From positions 33,018 to 97,017 of the forward strand of contig CAZTQN010000012.1 in NCBI GenBank assembly GCA_964615765.1: a DNA stretch of 64,000 bases, written 5' to 3'. The DNA comes from CAZTQN01 sp964615765 (GTDB lineage Bacteria > Planctomycetota > Phycisphaerae > Phycisphaerales > UBA1924). Positions 35,577-44,038 of the stretch are shown in pieces (position 1 is the first letter of the stretch; each line of letters starts with the position of its first letter). The notes under the pieces are model-generated. The model ran no database searches. It was not told the origin of the DNA and saw only the letters and a program-made list of their open reading frames with translations. Both the position numbers and the translations under genes were made by a program.

Positions 35577-37256
35577 TCAGGCGTGCGACGCGGCGTGGGC
35601 GGGGGCGCCGGCGCTCTGCACGACGTCGGTCAGGATGTCGCGGTGGTTGGCGCAGCGCGGGCACTTGTGCTGGCCGCCGAGTTTGCCCTTGCGTTCGAGC
35701 CAGCGGTGGAAGGTGCCGATGGGGAGGGGCGTGAGGGTGGGCTCGGCCATGCCGACGCCGTCGGTGCGCTTAGTGGTGTAGTCGACGTTCTGGCGTTTGA
35801 GGGAGGCGTCGAAGGCGTCGCGGAAGCGGTCGAGCGCGGGGGCGGCGGCGGGCTTGTTCTCGATCTCGACGGCAAGTTCGAGCCCGGCGCGGCGGCCGTC
35901 GCCGGGGTAGACGGGGGCCGCGGTGAACTCGCCGACGATGAGGCCGGTTTCGCGGGCGGCGTCGGCGACGGCGGTCTCGATGTGCTCGACGATGAGGTTC
36001 TCGCCGAAGGCGTTGATGAAGTGCTTGTGCCGGCCGACGATGCGGAGGCGGGCGGGCCCGTCGCCGCCGCGGCCGTCGAGGTCGTCGGGGATGGTGTCGA
36101 ACATCACCACGTCGCCGATGAGGTAGCGCCACAGCCCGGCGCAGGTGGACATGGTGACGACGTAGCGCTGGCCCTTCTCGACCTTGTCGGCGGTGAAGGC
36201 GGGGGGATTGGGCTTGTCGGCGTCTTCGAGGGGGACGAACTCGTAGAAGTTGCCGATGTCGGAGAGCAGGCGCAGCCCGGGGTCGTGCCGGGTGTCCTGC
36301 ATGGCGATGAAGCCTTCGCTGGCGGGGTAGAGCTCGAGGCGGAAGGGGATGTCGGCGCCGTCGGGCGAGCCGGAGAAGAGTTGGCGGACGCGGGATTCGA
36401 AGGGCGTGTACTTGACCCCGCCGTGGACGAAGGCGGTGAGGTGGGGCCAGACATCGCGGATGCAGTCGGCCTTCTGGCCGCGCTCGCGGGCGAGCTCGAG
36501 GACGCGCTGGAAGAGGACCAGGGCCCAGGACGGCATGCCGTTGATCATGCGGATGTCCTGGTCGATGCACTGGCGGGCCATGGCGTCGATCTTGCTCGGC
36601 CAGTGGTTCATGAGCGCGATCTGACGCCCGGGGGCGTAGATGGCGCTGATGGGCCAGCGGATCATGGGGGTGACCAGGCCGGAGAGGTCGCCGGTGCGGA
36701 TGCCGTGCTGATTGACGGTGAGGTCGGTCGACCCGCCGAGGAACAGGGCCTTGCCGCGGAGCAGGCGGGGCAGGTCGACGCCGAAGCGACCGGCATTGGC
36801 GAAGATGTCGAGTGCGGCCTTGTAGTTGGACCGCATCATCGCCTTGGAAACGGGGATGAACTTGTCGCCGGCGGTGGTGCCGGAGGTCTGCGCGTAGTCC
36901 ATCACGCGCCCGGGCCAGAGGACGTCGGGCTGCCCGGCGTCGCGCATGGCGCTGATGGCGGCCCGGAAGGCGTACCAGTCGGCGACGGGGACGTTCTGGC
37001 GGTAGGCGGCGACCAGGTCGCGGTCGGGCACGGCGGAGAGGCGCTCATAGCCGTGCTCGCGGCCGAAGGTCGTGCGGGCGGCGGTGGTCAGCAGCCCGCG
37101 GAGCTGCGCGACCTGCAGACGGGCGGTGCGTTCTTGCCAGTAGCGCGTGTTGCTGAGCAGGGCGGCGCGGCGCTTGTTGCGCAGGCTTAAGCCCAGGCCG
37201 ACCAGCGACGTCCAGCGCCAGGAATCCTGGCGGGCGGAATGTCCGACCACGCTCAC
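35577..37256 (-). CDS. GH3 family acyl-adenylate-forming ligase
   Basis: 559 residues, the size of plant GH3 enzymes. The adenylate-binding motif YAQTSGTTAGDKFIPVS is present, with MINGMPSWALVLFQR, ELYPASEGFIAMQD, YRYVVTMS-like QRYVVTMSTCAGLWRYLIGD and RIVGRHKHFINAFGENL, all characteristic of GH3. These enzymes activate a carboxylic acid with ATP and join it to an amino acid or amine; bacterial substrates are mostly unknown. The GTG start at 37256 overlaps the stop codon of the alpha/beta-hydrolase gene (GTGA), so the two are translationally coupled and probably share a substrate. Confidence 0.92.
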   Translation of the reverse strand: MSVVGHSARQDSWRWTSLVGLGLSLRNKRRAALLSNTRYWQERTARLQVAQLRGLLTTAARTTFGREHGYERLSAVPDRDLVAAYRQNVPVADWYAFRAAISAMRDAGQPDVLWPGRVMDYAQTSGTTAGDKFIPVSKAMMRSNYKAALDIFANAGRFGVDLPRLLRGKALFLGGSTDLTVNQHGIRTGDLSGLVTPMIRWPISAIYAPGRQIALMNHWPSKIDAMARQCIDQDIRMINGMPSWALVLFQRVLELARERGQKADCIRDVWPHLTAFVHGGVKYTPFESRVRQLFSGSPDGADIPFRLELYPASEGFIAMQDTRHDPGLRLLSDIGNFYEFVPLEDADKPNPPAFTADKVEKGQRYVVTMSTCAGLWRYLIGDVVMFDTIPDDLDGRGGDGPARLRIVGRHKHFINAFGENLIVEHIETAVADAARETGLIVGEFTAAPVYPGDGRRAGLELAVEIENKPAAAPALDRFRDAFDASLKRQNVDYTTKRTDGVGMAEPTLTPLPIGTFHRWLERKGKLGGQHKCPRCANHRDILTDVVQSAGAPAHAASHA

Positions 37257-38251
37257 GGCGTGTGTGTCCCGTTGCCGGTGCCGGCGGCGGGCGCGGCGGA
37301 CGGACCGCCGGCGGCCAGACGACCACGCACGCCGGAGGACTCACAGAACTCCAGCACGACGCGGGCGAACGCGTCGGGCTGCTCGATCATCGGGGCGTGC
37401 CCGCACTTATCGAGCCAGACGAGTTTGGAGCCGTGGATCATGCGGTGGAAGCCTTCGGCGGCTTCCGGCGGGGTGACGATGTCTTGGCGTCCCCAGATGA
37501 GCAGCGTGGGGACTTGGATCTCGCTGATGCGGTCGCCCAGGTGGTCGCGCCGGGCGGAGCGCGAGAGCTTGATCATCGCGCGGGCCCCGCCGCGGTTGGA
37601 GAGCTCGGCGTGGGCGCGGTCCAGGTCGGACTGCTTCATGAAGGACTGGTCGTAGAAGAGTTCGCCGATCTTGCGGCTGAGCCATTCGCGGGAGGGGCGG
37701 ATCTGCACGTCGCTGACGATGGATTTTTCGATGAGCCCGCTGGAGCCGGCGAGGACGAGCCCGGCGACGAGTTCGGGATACTCGAGCGCGACGCGGAGGG
37801 CGACGTGCCCGCCGAAGGAGTTGCCCACGAGCACGACGGGCTTGCCCATGCGTTCACGCAGGAACTTGACGGCGTAGGTGGTGGCGCCGTGGATGGAGCA
37901 TTCGGAGCCGCGGAGCTGGAGGAGCGGGAGCTCGACCAGCAGGCAGCGCATCTGCTCGGAGACGCGGTCGACCACGCCTTCCCAGTGCTCGTTGAGGCCG
38001 ACGAGCCCGTGGAGGAAGATGATGGGGCTGCCGGTGCCGGATTCCTGAATGCAGGCGGAGAGGCCGGCCTGATTCCCCCCGAGAGGCCACGACCACGCGC
38101 CGGGCGCGGAAGAGCCGTCGGCGCCGGTGGGCGGGGTGTACAGACCGGTCGCCGCCCCGTTGGCGGGCTCGGTATTCGCGATCGCTGAGTGCGCTCGTCG
38201 CAGTGATCTCACGTCGAACTCCCCCGGTCGCCCGGACCGGATCATGGTCAT
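37253..38251 (-). CDS. Alpha/beta-fold hydrolase coupled to GH3
   Basis: 332 residues from the ATG at 38251 (a GTG at 38269 in frame is an alternative; neither has a good ribosome-binding site). Catalytic elements are complete: oxyanion HGLVG, nucleophile elbow GNSFGGH (Ser), acid in LLIWGRQDIVTP (Asp) and base in DKCGHAPMIEQP (His). The 60-residue N-terminal stretch is Ala/Pro-rich without a signal peptide, so it is probably cytoplasmic. The stop codon overlaps the GH3 start by four bases. Possible roles are an esterase, amidase or thioesterase acting before or against the GH3 product. Confidence 0.88.
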   Translation of the reverse strand: MTMIRSGRPGEFDVRSLRRAHSAIANTEPANGAATGLYTPPTGADGSSAPGAWSWPLGGNQAGLSACIQESGTGSPIIFLHGLVGLNEHWEGVVDRVSEQMRCLLVELPLLQLRGSECSIHGATTYAVKFLRERMGKPVVLVGNSFGGHVALRVALEYPELVAGLVLAGSSGLIEKSIVSDVQIRPSREWLSRKIGELFYDQSFMKQSDLDRAHAELSNRGGARAMIKLSRSARRDHLGDRISEIQVPTLLIWGRQDIVTPPEAAEGFHRMIHGSKLVWLDKCGHAPMIEQPDAFARVVLEFCESSGVRGRLAAGGPSAAPAAGTGNGTHTP

Positions 38252-38354
38252 GGTAGCGTGACCGCTCACTTGCGGCTTGGAGGCCGAACGTTTCCCACTC
38301 GCGGACGGTTTTCCTCACGCCGCCTGAACGTCCAGTTCACCCGACTCGTGTGGG

Positions 38355-39224
38355 TCATGGCTCCCCCTGTCCGGCCCCGGCCAGAGCCCGATCGGCCTGG
38401 GGGGAGAATGTCGTAACTACTTGTCCGTCCTCAAGTTCCACGACGCGGTCGGCCCGCTCGGCGATGGTGCGGTCGTGGGTCACCATGACCAGCGTGCGGC
38501 CGTCGCGACGTCGCTGATCGGCGATCTGGTCCAGGATGGCTTCCCCGGTTTTGCGGTCCAGGTTGCCCGTGGGCTCGTCGGCGAGGAGCAGCGGCGGGTC
38601 GTTGATGAGCGCGCGGGCGATGGCGACGCGCTGGCGTTCGCCGCCGGAAAGCTCGGCGGGGCGGTGCTTCAGGCGGTGTGCGAGGCCGAAGGCGGTGAGG
38701 AGCTGCTCGCCGCGGGCGCGGAGGGTCGCGGAACGGGCGGCGAAGCCGAGGCGGCCGTAGCGGGCCATGGCGGGGATGAGCACGTTTTCAAGCACGCTCA
38801 ACTCGGGCAACAGGTGGTAGAACTGGAAGACGAAGCCGACGGACTCGTTGCGGTAGCGCGAGCGGGCCCGCTCGGTCATGGATTCGAGGGCGACGCCGCG
38901 GAAGGCGACCGAACCGCCGTCGGACGGGAGGGTGGGAGTGGTGAGGGCGGGTGATGGCACGTGCGCGATTGCGTCGACGCGGTCGAGCCCGCCGAGGAGG
39001 TGGAGCAGGGTGCTCTTGCCGGAGCCGGAGGCGCCGAGGATGGCGAGCCACTCGCCCTCGCGGACGGAGATGGAGGCGCCGCGGAGGACGGGGACGGCGA
39101 CGCGTCCGAGCCAGTAGGTTTTGTGAACGGCGCGGGCCTCGATGATGGGGGGCGCGGCGGCCGAGCGCGCGGAGTGAGCCGCCGCGCTGATGGGTCGCCC
39201 GTTGTCGCCTGCCGCGTCGCTCAC
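38355..39224 (-). CDS. ABC transporter ATP-binding protein, LolD-like
   Basis: 289 residues from a GTG start. Walker A GASGSGKST, Q-loop FVFQFYHLLPELSVLENV, signature LSGGERQRVAIARAL, Walker B LLLADEPTGNLD and the switch His (MVTHDR) are complete. The FVFQFYHLLPELSVLENV stretch is typical of the LolD/MacB group, which extract lipoproteins from or act on the periplasmic face of the inner membrane. A ~20-residue insertion follows GGLDRVD (Pro/Thr-rich), and both termini are extended. It lies 40 bases downstream of the permease gene on the same strand, so the two form one transporter. Confidence 0.93.
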   Translation of the reverse strand: MSDAAGDNGRPISAAAHSARSAAAPPIIEARAVHKTYWLGRVAVPVLRGASISVREGEWLAILGASGSGKSTLLHLLGGLDRVDAIAHVPSPALTTPTLPSDGGSVAFRGVALESMTERARSRYRNESVGFVFQFYHLLPELSVLENVLIPAMARYGRLGFAARSATLRARGEQLLTAFGLAHRLKHRPAELSGGERQRVAIARALINDPPLLLADEPTGNLDRKTGEAILDQIADQRRRDGRTLVMVTHDRTIAERADRVVELEDGQVVTTFSPQADRALAGAGQGEP

Positions 39225-39264
39225 GCCGCTCCGATCTGAAGGTTGCCGACGATCAACCGGGGAA

Positions 39265-40923
39265 TCACTCGAACCGCAGCGCCCGCACAGGGTCCATGTA
39301 CGCGGCCCGGAGCGCGGGGATCAGCGCGCCGGCGACGCTGAAGATCAGAGCGCACGCCAGGACGATGGCGGCCTTGTCCGGCTCGACCTTGTTGGGAATT
39401 TCGCTGAAGTAGTACACGTTGGGGTCCCAGATCACCAGGCCCAGGGCCTGGCCCATCCATTCGTGGATGGGGTTGATGTTGGTGATGATGGTGTAGGCGA
39501 GCAGCCCGCCGGCGACGGCCCCGACGACGCCGATGGCCAGGCCGTAGCGGAGCCAGAGCCAGGCGACGCCGAAGCGTGTCCCGCCGACGGCGCGGAGGAT
39601 GCCGATGTCCTTGGTCTTCTCGCTGACCATGCTCCAGAAGATGGCGAGGATGAGGAAGACGGCGACCAGCGAGATGCCCATGAGCAGGAAGAGGACCAGG
39701 GCGGTCTCTTTCTTGACAGCGCCGATGAAGGTGGCCTGGCTGCGTTCCCAGGTGGAGACGCCGCGGCTGCGTTCCATGGCCTGAGCGCTGGGGACCTCGG
39801 CTCCGTGGACGCCGGCGAACTCGGCGTAGATCTCCTCGGCCCGGGCCCGGAGTTCGTCGCTGCCGATGCCCGGCTTGGCCTTGACGAGGATGGTGGTGAC
39901 GCGGGGCGGGTCTTCTTTCAGGACGCGCGGCTGCTGGGTGCGTTCCTGGCCGTTTTCCGTCTCAATCGCGTACGGGTCGACATCGCTGGTGTCGACGCGG
40001 ACGCCGCCTTCCATGTTGAGCATGCGCTGGAGTTCGCCGAGGTTCATGAGGACGTGGTTCTTGTCGGCCTCGAAGAAACCGGTGCGGAACTCGTTAGCGA
40101 CGGGGAGGACGCGGGGGCGGGGCGCGACGCTGCGGCCGCGACGGTCCATGGGGAGGACGGTGACGGTGACCTGACGCGCGGTGATGAAGCCGGTCTGCCA
40201 CTGCATGGAGCCGTCGCTCTTGCGTGTGCCGACGAGTTCGCCGGGGGAGTAGAAGCCTTCGGGCTGGCGCTTGCTGAAGGTGGAGAGTTCGATGCCCAGG
40301 ACGACGCCGGGGCGGCGTTCGCCGGTGCGGGCGTCGGTGACGAGGAGGTCGAGGCCGTCTTCCTGGAGCTGGGCCCAGGATCGGAACAGGCCGGGGCGCG
40401 GCGGGAGGAAGGAGTCTTGGTCCAGGCCCGCGAGCTGCTCAACGCGGCGCGCGTTCTGGAGCGAGGATTCCATGATCAGCGGCCAATCGGGCTTGAGGCG
40501 CGGGTCGCTCTCGTCGCGGTCTTTGGGGAGGGGTTTTTCGATCGGCTTCCACCAGATGGCCTCGGCGTAGTCGGAGACCTTGGCGTAGCGCGCGTCGACG
40601 CCGCGGAGCGTGACGCCCTTCACGCGGTCGTCGGGGAGGTTGATCATGCCGAAGGACTCGATGACGGGCGCGGCGGCGGCGACCATCGGGTCTTTCTCGA
40701 GGCGGTCGATGAGGTCTTCGTAATAGGCGAAGCCGACGGTGGGCCAGGTGATGGAGACGTCGCCCTCCATCTTGCGGCCGAGGTCGAGCAGCATGGTGAG
40801 GAAGCCGCCCATGACGGACCAGACGACCAGGACCATGCAGGCGCACAGGCCCACGGCCGCGATCGCCAGGTACGGCATGATCTTGCTGGAGAAATAGCGC
40901 CGAGTCAGGAGGGCTTGGTACAC
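39265..40923 (-). CDS. ABC transporter permease, LolC/LolE-like
   Basis: 552 residues from a GTG start. The first transmembrane helix follows the typical start (YQALLTRRYFSSKIMPYLAIAA), then a large periplasmic domain of about 330 residues, then three C-terminal helices (LVLFLLMGISLVAVFLILA; AIGVVGAVAGGLLAYTI; IVLACALIFSVAGALIPA) and the coupling end DPVRALRFE. This is the FtsX/MacB fold used by LolC and LolE. KDIGILRAVGGTR is the usual cytoplasmic coupling region. Only one permease gene is here, so the complex is probably a homodimer with the LolD-like ATPase. Confidence 0.92.
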   Translation of the reverse strand: MYQALLTRRYFSSKIMPYLAIAAVGLCACMVLVVWSVMGGFLTMLLDLGRKMEGDVSITWPTVGFAYYEDLIDRLEKDPMVAAAAPVIESFGMINLPDDRVKGVTLRGVDARYAKVSDYAEAIWWKPIEKPLPKDRDESDPRLKPDWPLIMESSLQNARRVEQLAGLDQDSFLPPRPGLFRSWAQLQEDGLDLLVTDARTGERRPGVVLGIELSTFSKRQPEGFYSPGELVGTRKSDGSMQWQTGFITARQVTVTVLPMDRRGRSVAPRPRVLPVANEFRTGFFEADKNHVLMNLGELQRMLNMEGGVRVDTSDVDPYAIETENGQERTQQPRVLKEDPPRVTTILVKAKPGIGSDELRARAEEIYAEFAGVHGAEVPSAQAMERSRGVSTWERSQATFIGAVKKETALVLFLLMGISLVAVFLILAIFWSMVSEKTKDIGILRAVGGTRFGVAWLWLRYGLAIGVVGAVAGGLLAYTIITNINPIHEWMGQALGLVIWDPNVYYFSEIPNKVEPDKAAIVLACALIFSVAGALIPALRAAYMDPVRALRFE

Positions 40924-40980
40924 CGGGCGGATGGTAGTCGGCGGCGGGAGCGTGCGCGGCGCGATGAAACGCGGCGGGCG

Positions 40981-41328
40981 CTAGCGCATCAGCCAGACGA
41001 GGACCTGCGCACCGCAGCCGACGGCGACGCCGAGGGCCGCGATGCCCAGCCATCGGAGGATCACGCGGATAGTCTCAGCGCGGCGTGCTGCTGGGACGCG
41101 CCACGGGGAGACGTCGGCCAGGCGGAGAAACTCGCCCAGGCGCACGCCGCATTCGGGGCAGCGGTCGCCGGTGACGCCGGAGAGGTTGTAGCGGCAGCGC
41201 GGGCAGCCGACGTCGCGGTCGTGGAGCAGGTGCCGCAGTTCGCTTTCGAAGCCTGGGTCGAGGCGCAGGGCGGCGTTGCCCCAGGTTCGGGGTGCGGACT
41301 CGCCGTGGGGCGGTGTGGTCGGGCGCAT
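40981..41328 (-). CDS. Small zinc-ribbon membrane protein
   Basis: 115 residues from an ATG. A zinc ribbon CPRCRYNLSG ... RCPECG lies at about residues 42-62; CPxCxYxLxG ribbons are frequent in planctomycete membrane proteins. One transmembrane helix follows near the C-terminus (VILRWLGIAALGVAVGCGAQVLVWLM). Function unknown. It lies 57 bases upstream of the LolC-like gene and 87 bases downstream of spoVR on the same strand. Confidence 0.75.
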   Translation of the reverse strand: MRPTTPPHGESAPRTWGNAALRLDPGFESELRHLLHDRDVGCPRCRYNLSGVTGDRCPECGVRLGEFLRLADVSPWRVPAARRAETIRVILRWLGIAALGVAVGCGAQVLVWLMR

Positions 41329-41415
41329 GGGCGGCTCCCGGGCGTGCTCAACAGGTGGTACGCGGCGGGGGCGGGGTGGTTGCAGGATGGCGGGGCGCGG
41401 TGCGCCGGGAGCGGG

Positions 41416-43011
41416 TTACTCGATCTGATGCGCCGGCGTCGGCGTGGAGGCCGTGATCTTCTCGCGTTTGACCTGGGCCTCGGTCCCGGGCTCCTCGCAG
41501 GTGAGGAGATAAGCCTCGTCCTCGACGCGAAGTTGGAGGTGCACCGGGCGGCCCCAGATTGTGCGGAGGGAGCGGAGGACTTCCTTGGCCTTGGCGATCT
41601 CGACTTCGAGGCCGTTGTATTGGTGGGCGAGGTAGAGCTCGCCGCGGTTGCGGTAGTTGGCGTCGACGACGTAGACGAACGGCTGGCCCATGTTGGTCAG
41701 GCGGTAGAGCAGCGTCTGCTTGATGCGGTCGAAATCGCGCGAGACGATGCGGAGCTCGCCCGTCTGCGGGTCGCGCTTGTACTGGTACATCTTGTGGCGG
41801 TCGACGAACTCGGGCGTCAGGAACTCGTCGATGAACTGCACGTCGTTGTAGATGCGGCGGACTTCGAAGATCTTCTCGCGGCCGCGCATCGACTTGTCGT
41901 CGTAGCGCTCCTTGGCGCCAAGATCGTCCAGGCGTTCCCAGGCGGCGCCGTGCTGGCCGGTGTTCCAGCGGCGTTCGATGTCGCGGAAGAGTTCGTAGCC
42001 GATCTTGTACGGGTTGAAGCCGCCGGGGGGCATGTGCAGCACGCCGGAGTGCTGGTCGGCGTATTGCACGATCTCCTTGGCTTCGACGAAGTGCTGGGTC
42101 ATGAGTTTGCTGTGCCAGTAGACGGCCCAGCCCTCGTTCATGACCTTGGTCATGGCCTGCGGGGCGAAGTAGTACGCCTCGTCGCGGATGATGGTGAGGA
42201 CGTCCTGCTGCCAGTCTTCGAGGGGGGCGTGCCGGAGGAGGAAGAGCAGGACGTCGCGGGTGGGGCGGGCGGGCGTCTTGCCGCGCTGCTGGGCCTGGTC
42301 TTTCTCGTATTGCTCCCGCTGTCGCGCCATCTCGCGGGCGGGGTTGATGAAGGGGTCCATGTAGTCTTTGGCGGCGAACTTCTCTGGGACGAAGCCCGAG
42401 CTGCCGGCGTCGCGCGAGCCGCTTCCGCCGCCCACCCCCCCACTGCCGGCGCGTTCGCCGGCGCGGTAGACGGAGTGCGGGTCGATGAGGTGCTCGATGC
42501 TGAGGCAGGCGTCGATGAAGCGTTCGACGACGTCGTAGCCCAGGCGGTCCATATGGCGGCGGACGCGGGTGGCGTGGTTGGCCATCTCGTCCATCATTTT
42601 GCGGTTGGTGCGTCCGAACCAGGCGTTGTTCTTGAAGAAGTCGGCGTGGCCGTAGACGTGGGCCATGACGAGTTTCTGATCGACGACGTCGTTGGATTCC
42701 TGGAGGTAGGCATAGACGGGGTCGGTGTTGATCACCATCTCGTAGATGCGGCCCATGCCGTAGGCGTCGCGCTTGGAGAGGCCGTCGTACTCCATGCCCC
42801 ACTTCCAGTGGGGGTAGCGGACGGGGAAGCCGCTGTAGGCGGCGATCTGGTTCATGACGTCGAAGGGGAGGACTTCGTAGATGACCTCGTAGAAGTCCAA
42901 GCCGTACTCGATGGCCTTGGCCTTGATCGCCTCCATGTGGGCGAGGAGTTCGGGGGAGAGGTCGGTGGAAGGTGTGCCGGGCATGGCGGAATTATCGGCG
43001 TGCGCGGGCAT
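41416..43011 (-). CDS. SpoVR family protein
   Basis: 531 residues; ATG at 43011 preceded by AAGGGGGG. SpoVR core motifs are present: GLDFYEVIYEVLPFDVMNQI, PHWKWGMEYD, MAHVYGHADFFKNN, HLIDPHSVYRAG, FAPQAMTKVMNEGWAVYWHS and FVDRHKMYQYKRD. A Gly/Ser-rich insertion (GSGGVGGGSGSRD) sits after about residue 190. SpoVR was named for a Bacillus spore-cortex defect; in most bacteria it accompanies the serine kinase PrkA and the DUF444 protein YeaH. Neither partner is beside it here. Exact biochemical function is unknown. Confidence 0.94.
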   Translation of the reverse strand: MPAHADNSAMPGTPSTDLSPELLAHMEAIKAKAIEYGLDFYEVIYEVLPFDVMNQIAAYSGFPVRYPHWKWGMEYDGLSKRDAYGMGRIYEMVINTDPVYAYLQESNDVVDQKLVMAHVYGHADFFKNNAWFGRTNRKMMDEMANHATRVRRHMDRLGYDVVERFIDACLSIEHLIDPHSVYRAGERAGSGGVGGGSGSRDAGSSGFVPEKFAAKDYMDPFINPAREMARQREQYEKDQAQQRGKTPARPTRDVLLFLLRHAPLEDWQQDVLTIIRDEAYYFAPQAMTKVMNEGWAVYWHSKLMTQHFVEAKEIVQYADQHSGVLHMPPGGFNPYKIGYELFRDIERRWNTGQHGAAWERLDDLGAKERYDDKSMRGREKIFEVRRIYNDVQFIDEFLTPEFVDRHKMYQYKRDPQTGELRIVSRDFDRIKQTLLYRLTNMGQPFVYVVDANYRNRGELYLAHQYNGLEVEIAKAKEVLRSLRTIWGRPVHLQLRVEDEAYLLTCEEPGTEAQVKREKITASTPTPAHQIE

Positions 43012-43150
43012 CGGCTGGCCCCCCTTTCAGATGGTCTACGTTCGGGGGCTGATGGGGTTCGGGAAGAACATGATGCACTCGCGTTGTGAACGGTACCGAG
43101 TGGATTCGCGTACCTTGGGAGACTGCTCCCGCGTCTCAGGAGGTTTTCCC

Positions 43151-43960
43151 ATGCACAGCGAGCCCCGCGGCATCAACTCGGATGCAGCCCCAGCACGTTC
43201 ACGCGGCCGGACGATCGCCGCGAGAGTTGGGATCGCCGCGGCGGTTGGCGCGATGGCGATGGGTGCGTACACGCTCCTGGGTGTCTTCACGAAACGCGGC
43301 GGGGCCCAGCAGACTTCGAGTGCTGCTGGGTTGCCGCTGGAGCGGCTTGGCGCGCTCGGTGCGAACCAAAGCGTGCCGTTCGCGGCCGACGGGACGACGT
43401 CGGGCACGCTGAGCGGGCTCCGGGATTCGATCGTTCGAGAAGGTCGTCAGACGCTTCCCGTCGAGCAGGCGGAGGCGCTGGCCGACGCGTTCGTGACGCG
43501 ACTGTCCGCGTTGATGCGCGGCGACTACGCGGCCCACGCGGCCCGCGTGCAGGCGGAGGGGTACTTGCTCCCCGCCGGGCTGGCGGGTGCGCTGCAGCGG
43601 GCGTTTAACGAGGTTGTTCGCCAGTCGCGTTCGTGGCGCTTCGATCCGAATCAGGTTGATGTCGCCGTGAACGCCCGGCCGGCGCTCCACGGGGCCGCGT
43701 CGATCAGCGTTGAGTATCGAGCGGCGTCGGGGGCGGATCTGATCCCGGGCTTTCCGGCGAGCGCCCGGCAGAACGCCGCGAATGCCACGGTGCGCATCGG
43801 CGTGCTGTGGTCGCCGCCCGAGGCGCCAGCCATCCCGACGCTTGTCGGGTATCAGTTCGTATGGAATGCACGCGACGGCGTGTGGGTAGCCGTGCAACCG
43901 AACACGCTGGTCGAGGGCAGGAACGCGCAGGAAGCAGTTCCGATGTTTCCGGTGTTCTGA
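43151..43960 (+). CDS. Membrane-anchored protein of unknown function
   Basis: 269 residues; ATG at 43151 with AGGAGG (43138-43143) seven bases upstream. A basic N-terminal segment (RSRGR) precedes one hydrophobic helix (VGIAAAVGAMAMGAYTLLGV, about residues 26-45), after which the protein is soluble, presumably outside the cytoplasm. It contains an Ala-rich helical part (VEQAEALADAFVTRLSALM) and a beta-rich end (VDVAVNARPALHGAASISVE; VGYQFVWNARDGVWVAV). No family was recognised. Divergent from spoVR with a 139-bp gap. Confidence 0.75.
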   Translation: MHSEPRGINSDAAPARSRGRTIAARVGIAAAVGAMAMGAYTLLGVFTKRGGAQQTSSAAGLPLERLGALGANQSVPFAADGTTSGTLSGLRDSIVREGRQTLPVEQAEALADAFVTRLSALMRGDYAAHAARVQAEGYLLPAGLAGALQRAFNEVVRQSRSWRFDPNQVDVAVNARPALHGAASISVEYRAASGADLIPGFPASARQNAANATVRIGVLWSPPEAPAIPTLVGYQFVWNARDGVWVAVQPNTLVEGRNAQEAVPMFPVF

Positions 43961-44038
43961 CGCGCAACATCGCGTTCCTCCGCGTGAGTTCCGCGACCAG
44001 CAACGGCGCTCCTGCTGGCTTGGCCCGTCTCTTCAGCC

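Noticed and set aside
39190..43089. 1299-codon plus-strand open frame opposite the ABC permease and spoVR
   Set aside because: Glu/Val/Gly-rich antisense translation across three well supported minus-strand genes.
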